A program made the position numbers and the translations under genes. Below, piece after piece: positions 58,466 through 64,000 of a stretch of DNA of 64,000 nt. Position 1 is the stretch's first letter, and each line of letters starts with the position of its first letter. Origin of the DNA: Trifolium pratense. Lineage: Eukaryota > Streptophyta > Magnoliopsida > Fabales > Fabaceae. The stretch is from the NCBI RefSeq assembly GCF_020283565.1, contig NC_060059.1, positions 13,089,501 to 13,153,500 of the forward strand, given 5' to 3'. Below the pieces are notes generated by a model. That model searched no databases. It had not been told where the DNA came from and saw only the letters and a list, made by a program, of their open reading frames with translations.

Positions 58466-60243
58466 ATGGTGAGCGCTTCATTAGCTCGTAACGTTGTTGG
58501 CATTATAGGTAATTTCTTCTTCTTCTTCTTCTTCTTCTTCTTCTTCTTCTTCTTCTTCTTCTTCTTCTTCTTCTTCTTCTTCTTCTTCTTCTTCTTCTTC
58601 TTCTTCTTCTTCTTCTTCTTCTTTCTTTCATCTCTTAGATTTCAATCGCTAATTTTTTGTCTGAGTTTTGATCCACATTGCATTGATTAATGTGTGTTTG
58701 ACTTGAGTTAATTTAGTTGATTTGAACATTTTTCTGCTAAATGATTCATGCATGAAGAATAATTTCAGCTCATTCTATTAATCAATTTCTGCATGAAGAA
58801 TAATTTGAAATTTTTTTGTTAATCAATTCATCATGCATGGTAAATAATTTTAAATTTTTTTATCTTTTTCTGATCGATGTTCTATTTTGTTTGAATGCAG
58901 GGAACGTTATCTCTTTCGGGTTGTTCTTCTCGCCAGCGTAATTCAATTCTCTAACTTTGTTTAGTTACTATGGTTTGTGAATGCATGAATATGAATATGA
59001 TTCATTAATTAAGGCTTATTACTCATTTGAATGAATTGCAGTCCAACTTTCTACAAAATTATAAAGAAGAAGGATGTGGAGGAGTTCAAGCCTGATCCAT
59101 ACATAGCTACTGTTTTGAATTGTGCGTTTTGGGTATTCTATGGAATGCCTTTTGTGCACCCAAACAGCATCTTGGTTGTTACCATCAATAGTGTTGGCCT
59201 TGTTTTCGAGTTCGTCTATCTTACCATCTTTTATTTATATGCAAAGAAAGAAGGAAGGGTAAGTATTATATGCTTTCAGTATTCAATTCATGTATCATGT
59301 GAATGCTAAGAGTATAATTTTATAACTTTGTGAAGTAGAATTCAAATCTCGTTGTAAAATATATGTAATTTTTTAATGTTTTGTTTTTTCTTCAAATTAA
59401 TTAATCAACGAAGTGTTAGTTCAGTGTTATTTAATATCGTAATTTAATATTTAGAATAGAGTTCATATTCTCTCAAAGTCGGAAGTAAAATGATTATTGA
59501 TGTCACTTTGATTGATAATAATTTCCTTGCTATCTAATTAATTTCTGATCTAACCAAATAATTGAATGTTAAGAGTTATGTAGTCATTTTAATTATGATT
59601 CTCATCACTACTATTTTTTCTCTAATTTCAGAAGAAGATGCAACTTTATCTTTCTATTGAGGCAATTTTATTTGCTGCCATTGTTCTTACAACAATGTTG
59701 GCACTACATGGCACTACTAAAAGGTCATTTTTGGTTGGTATTCTATGTGATATCTTCAACATAATGATGTATGTCTCTCCTCTTACCATCATGGTAAGTA
59801 ACTTCTATCCCATTAATTAATTTATATATATAATATTTGATAGAATATTTTCATCAAACTCAATTTGATATTTTGTTACATATAATGAATTAATAGGCAA
59901 AGGTTATAAAAACAAAAAGTGTGAAATACATGCCATTCTGGCTCTCTTTGGCCAACTTCCTTAATGGTTGTTGCTGGACAACATATGCTCTAATACATCC
60001 CTTTGACATTTATGTCCTGGTATATATATTCTCCTATATTTTCAATTGAATGAATGAATTTTAATTAATTCATTTTTAATAATTTACATACCTATGTATT
60101 AATTACTGCAGGTCAGCAATGGCATTGGAGCAATCTCTGGATTTGTTCAGCTCTTACTATATGCTTATTTCTGGTGCAGGGGAGAAAATAATGATGACAA
60201 TGATGATAATCATGTTTCAAAGTCAGCTATGGCTGCAGTTTAA
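58466..60243 (+). CDS. SWEET: SWEET sugar transporter
   Basis: Six exons: 58466-58508, 58901-58937, 59042-59258, 59632-59793, 59897-60019 and 60112-60243, in frame to 237 residues. SWEETs are bidirectional uniporters of glucose, fructose or sucrose with two three-helix MtN3 repeats joined by a linker helix, seven helices in all. Seen directly: the first MtN3 repeat from [39 protein letters not shown] (the conserved W and the N of the pore) and [13 protein letters not shown]; the linker helix about 103-122; and the second repeat with [51 protein letters not shown] and the closing [19 protein letters not shown]. The conserved prolines and pore Asn residues are present. The wording resembles clade II (SWEET4-8, mostly hexose), an inference. 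The C-tail is short and acidic (NNDDNDDN). Confidence 0.97.
58512..58625 (+). repeat. (TTC)n microsatellite in SWEET intron 1
   Basis: About 37 perfect TTC units begin three bases after the GTAATT donor of intron 1. The resulting poly-Phe reading frame is an artefact of reading through the donor. Confidence 0.97.
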
Positions 60244-60862
60244 TTGATATTTGATTATGGCACTTGTATATTTTTTCTTTTCCAACTCCATTGAATTTGT
60301 AGATAATTTTTCAAGAGCCATAATTCCATTTGATATATATAGTTTATATTTCAAGCAACCTGTTAACAATATACTAGATACGAAATAGCTAAAGAAAAAG
60401 CAGCCAGGGTTCCAATAATATGACAATAACATTACTTATGTAAATAAAGGTTACAAAGAAAATATAAGGGTTATTTTTATTTTTTTGAAACAAAAATATA
60501 AGGGTTATAAGGAGAATGAAATGTTATAAATTGGATTCCGTAAAAAAAAAATTAAAAATGAATGCACTAAGACAACATATATATATATATATATATATAT
60601 GCACACCCACTGTTTTTTTATGAAGGTTTGCATTAGCAACATACACCTTAAGATATATTTAACTACTTTTTAATTATCATTTGCTAACACACACTTACTA
60701 AAAATTAAGTAGGTGTATTATAGCAAATGTTTATAGGAGTTGCTAACGTACACCCACTTATTTTTTAGAAGGTGTGCATTCTTAGGGTGTATTTAACTAC
60801 TTTTTAGTTATAACTGGCTAACACACACCTTCTTAAAAATAAGCGGGTGTACGTTAGCAAAA

Positions 60863-60905
<43 letters not shown>

Positions 60906-61407
60906 AGGGATCCGTTGACTCCAGGAGTAAGTCTCTATTGACTTACTCCGCTTAATAACTCGAAATCAGTATTATATTTCTTCAATCCAACCGTTGAATT
61001 CAAAGTTCTCATTGAGTAGATCAACTCTACAAATTTTTATAAAAATTAAAAAAATGTAGTTATGTATTCAGACTATTGAAATTCAACAATTTTTTTAAAA
61101 TTTTATCGTACGTTCAATTGAAGTTATCGGTTTTGAAAATTTAGATGGTGCGCAAGATGCTTAGAGGGTGACAAAATAAAATTCCGATTTATTTATTTTT
61201 GGCCCATATCATGGCTGGCCCAAACCAAATGAAGGAAGGAATGCAACACTAACCTAACAACTAACTACTAAGCGTTTAACATCTCCGTCTTCTTCTCTGT
61301 TCGGCGATACCTCTGAGCGCCACACCCAAAACGACGCCGTATTTGAATTTCTCCGGTAAACCCTAACCTTCCGAAAAACCTATCAATTCTGAAAACCTCA
61401 ACTAGTA
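60244..61407. other. SWEET 3' flank and RNA-helicase upstream region
   Basis: I see no gene. Contents are the SWEET 3' UTR, an (AT)n run (60577-60600), the paired MITEs at 60601-60863 and a second (AT)n run (60866-60901). The last 200 bases carry the leader of the DEAD-box helicase (CT/CG-richer from about 61270). Confidence 0.5.
60601..60863. mobile_element. Two tandem copies of a hairpin MITE between (AT)n runs
   Basis: Copy 2 (about 60738-60863) has nearly perfect inverted ends: GTTGCTAACGTACACCCACT at the left and the complement of GCGGGTGTACGTTAGCAAA at the right, with ACTACTTTTTAGTTATA near the centre. Copy 1 (60601-60735) has the same ordered blocks (CACACCCACT, TAACTACTTTTTAATTAT, AAGTAGGTGTA) but is more diverged. 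Both flanks are AT-dinucleotide runs, so insertion was into, or seeded, a TA microsatellite. Confidence 0.7.
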
Positions 61408-64000
61408 ATGGTGACCGGAACAAACGAAACTGCACCAAAAGAAACCACACGCGGCGAACACACACAAGAAGAAAGTGAAGACCAAAGTTTCGAACAGTTA
61501 GGGTTAGACGCACGTCTTGTTCGTGCTTTACAGAAGAAAGGAATTGAGAAACCAACTCCAATTCAACATGTAGCGATTCCATTGATTCTGGAAGGTAAAG
61601 ACGTTGTTGCTAGAGCAAAAACAGGGTCTGGGAAAACACTTGCGTATCTTCTTCCGTTGCTTCAGAAATTGTTTACTAGTAATGGTGATAGGAAGAAGTT
61701 AGCTCCTAATGTTTTTGTTCTTGTTCCGTCTCGTGAACTTTGTCAACAGGTGCATTCAATTTTTATTCAAATTCTCAACGTTTTTTTTCCTATTGTTACA
61801 AAAATGGTTCAATTGTATATAATTTTTTTTTTTTTAATGTTTGATTTCAGATATACGTGGAAGTGAAGTCATTACTTGAGTTATGCAGAGTTCAGCTGAA
61901 AGTTGTGCAGTTGAATAGCAATATGCTTGCTACTGACTTGGTTGGTTTTGCTCTCTATGATTATTTTCTGTTGTTGTAAATGTCTCTAGGAAGTAGGTTT
62001 AGGGGCGGAGCTACGATTTTAACCTCGCGAGGGTCCATGATGAACACACCATTTTGGATTATATATTGGCGAATTGATATAAAATGTAGAACGAGACAAA
62101 GTTACCAGGAGTAGTTAATATGGTTACTTGTTAGTCCTTAAAAATCTTAAACGTAGATCAAATTAGTCTATAGACTAAAATGTAATGAAAAAATATTCTA
62201 AAAATGGACTCACATAAAAATCATAAAGACCTAATTGGTATTTTGCATATGTTAGTGATCTAGTAAATAAGTCTCTGTATATTTTTTTTTTGTAGATAGA
62301 CGGAATGACAAAGCCATTATAAACTCACACACACAAGTCTCTCTATTTTTTGTGATGCATCAATTTGAGTATTTAGGGTCTGTTTGGTAAAAATAAGCTA
62401 TAAGCTAGCTGATAGCTGATAAGCTAGCTGATAGCTGAAAAGCTAGCTTATAGCTGATAGCTGATAGCTGAAAAACTAGCTTATTGAAATTAAAGTGTTT
62501 GGTAAAATTAGCTTTTAAAGTGGTTATTAAATATAAAATTACATAATTGATAGTGGGTAGTTTATTTTTTAGAGTGGGTAGTTATTAAATTAAAGGGTAA
62601 AAATGGAATAAAGTGTAAAAAGCTATAAGCTATAAGCTCAAATGCTACTTGAAATAGCATCTGAAAAAAAGCTATAAGCTAGTACAAAAAGCTTGTTACC
62701 AAACACCTCTAATTTTTTGAAACAAGCTTATAAGCTCATATAATAAGCTATAAGCTAGCTTATTTGTGTTACCAAACAGAGCCTTACTCTTATCATTAAT
62801 CACTAATAAATAACACTCATGATAAAAAACTGAACTACACTTTTCAACTTTGTGCGACAATTAATTACTTGTTCCCTCGTTTTCCTTGGGGCACACAAGA
62901 TTTTTTGAATAAACTCGCATGTCATATATTAGTTTGTTACTTTGTTAAGTTACGTGGCTGTGAGAACTTCCTTTTGTTTCATCTTCTTTCCCTCTATAGT
63001 TCATTGCAGTAGATTAGTTAGTAAAACAAGAATAGAGTGGTATGTGAATCCTGCATAAATATTAGAAGATTTAGAGTAGTAAAAACATTTAATAGAAAGG
63101 TGGATGGGGGCTAGGGTGGCTGTAGGTATACAAGTTACTCCACCCATGAGTAGGTTCATATATGCATGTGATGGTTCACGTGGAAACTATGTATTTTATT
63201 TGTTTTAGAATATGGTTTGATGATTGATTTAAGCGTCTAAAATTTGGGTTTGCAGCAAGCGGCTCTGGTTGGACCTCCTGATATTTTGATCTCCACTCCT
63301 GCTTGCGTAGCTAAGTGTTTGTCCAACTCAATACTTGATACGGCATCCATTAATGGTTCCCTTGAAACTCTAGTTCTTGATGAGGTGAAATTAGATTCAA
63401 ACTATTGTTTGTTTATATTCTTAGCATTTGTTTGGTATGAGCGATGAGCAATGTTACTAATAGTTTCTCAACTTGATATCCAAATTATTGTTGGTTTTAA
63501 TAATTTTTTATTGCTTTTCAATTTTTAAAATGTTGCTTATTTTTAATTTTGGCTTAACTATACTTTTGATATCTCCAGTTTGAACTAAATGCTATATTTT
63601 GATGACTCAAGTTTTTTCTGAATCAGTGAAGTCCCTCTATTATTATAGTAAATAGTAATTACTACTATTATAGTAATGAAGCAAATTTGATCTTGTTGTC
63701 GATTTTCTTATTCATGCAACCTATGATTTTTTATTTTCTATCCAAAATATTTGAGAGTTTATTATGGATTTTAGATCAAAATAAGGCCAAAAGTTTTGAA
63801 CTTAAAAATGTAATGAAGATTTCATAGAGTGAAATTTGATATTTTGGTTAATAAGTTTTGGACAATTCAAGTAGACGTTGAACAACTGTTCATTGTTTTA
63901 TATCCTGTGACATGATCGATATCCAAAATAATCTTTTCAGGCAGATCTTCTGTTATCATATGGGTATGAAAATGACATTAAAGCTTTAACACCTCACATA
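61408..64000 (+). CDS. RH16: DEAD-box RNA helicase, DDX56/RH16 type (5' part)
   Basis: Exons 61408-61749, 61851-61940, 63256-63384 and 63941 to the window end give the first 200 or so residues; the rest lies outside. This subgroup works in the nucleolus on large-subunit rRNA maturation. Seen directly: an acidic N-terminus; the Q-motif region FEQLGLDARLVRALQKKGIEKPTPIQ; motif I ARAKTGSGKT (about 70-79); motif Ia VPSRELCQQ; a GG-equivalent region; ISTPACVAKCL (the STP of motif Ib); and motif II, DEAD, where DE ends exon 3 and AD begins exon 4 (LVLDE|ADLLLSYGYENDIK). The LLLSYGYE.DIK wording is what suggests DDX56/RH16. Nothing is broken in the visible part. Intron 2 is long (1315 bp) and carries a Tourist element. 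Confidence 0.92.
62376..62783. mobile_element. Tourist/Harbinger MITE in intron 2 of the RNA helicase gene
   Basis: Terminal inverted repeats GGGTCTGTTTGGTAA (left) and GGCTCTGTTTGGTAA (right, complement) are flanked by TTA at 62373-62375 and 62784-62786. Internally there are runs of AGCTATAAGCTAGCTGATAGC-like units, some repeated in tandem at 62397-62480. The 408-bp element is non-coding and lies well away from the splice sites. Confidence 0.88.

Noticed and set aside
58466..58690. 74-codon frame with a poly-Phe run
   Set aside because: It is SWEET exon 1 read through its GTAATT donor into a TTC microsatellite.
61268..61582. 104-codon minus-strand frame
   Set aside because: It is a shadow of exon 1 and the leader of the DEAD-box helicase.
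10805..64000. A functional gene cluster or new defence system linking RBOH, RECQSIM, ATG18, SWEET and the others
   Set aside because: The genes are in mixed orientation, separated by kilobases of repeats, and belong to unrelated conserved plant families; nothing in the sequence supports a joint system.

Overview
This is a plant nuclear window. Genes are split by GT-AG introns, intergenic DNA is strongly AT-rich, and the gene set is plant-specific (YUCCA, RBOH, SWEET, type I formin, PP2-B-type F-box). The repeat content (SINEs with legume-like tRNA-derived heads, a small Copia element, many MITEs, a Helitron) suggests a legume of the Medicago type. The species call is inference; nothing in the sequence proves it.

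Layout from left to right. The last exon of a YUCCA-type flavin monooxygenase enters at the left edge (80-259, +). A heavy-metal-associated isoprenylated plant protein follows (2037-3453, -). About 7 kb of repeats comes next: two SINE remnants, a Helitron with a spare 5' end, and two tandem Tourist/Harbinger elements. A twelve-exon respiratory burst oxidase occupies 10805-16647 (-). From 16.7 to 30 kb lie an orphan RNase H fragment, a SINE with 17-bp target duplications and a recently inserted Ty1/Copia element (21633-26424). A type I formin (30254-34364, +) and a RECQSIM-type RecQ helicase (36516-42526, +) follow, separated by a nested hAT-like/foldback repeat. Then come a small membrane/coiled-coil protein (43122-43517, +), a truncated PP2-B-like F-box gene (44786-45094, -), ATG18 (47463-50035, -), a shortened crooked-neck-like HAT-repeat protein (53252-54256, -), a clade II-like SWEET sugar transporter (58466-60243, +) and the 5' part of a DDX56/RH16-type DEAD-box RNA helicase (from 61408, +), cut by the right edge.

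The genes belong to unrelated pathways: auxin synthesis, metal binding, ROS production, actin nucleation, DNA repair, autophagy, splicing, sugar transport and ribosome biogenesis. I see no operon-like or biosynthetic cluster. Exon models were built by hand from splice-site consensus and reading-frame continuity. All complete multi-exon models close in frame: HIPP 403, RBOH 892, formin 939, RECQSIM 913, ATG18 385 and SWEET 237 residues.

The most unusual items are four: the crooked-neck-like gene that keeps both ends of the family but lacks two internal blocks, the Copia element with non-canonical LTR ends and a broken gag, the Helitron with two 5' ends sharing one 3' end, and a diverged tandem array of roughly 170-205-bp units at 55.0-55.9 kb.
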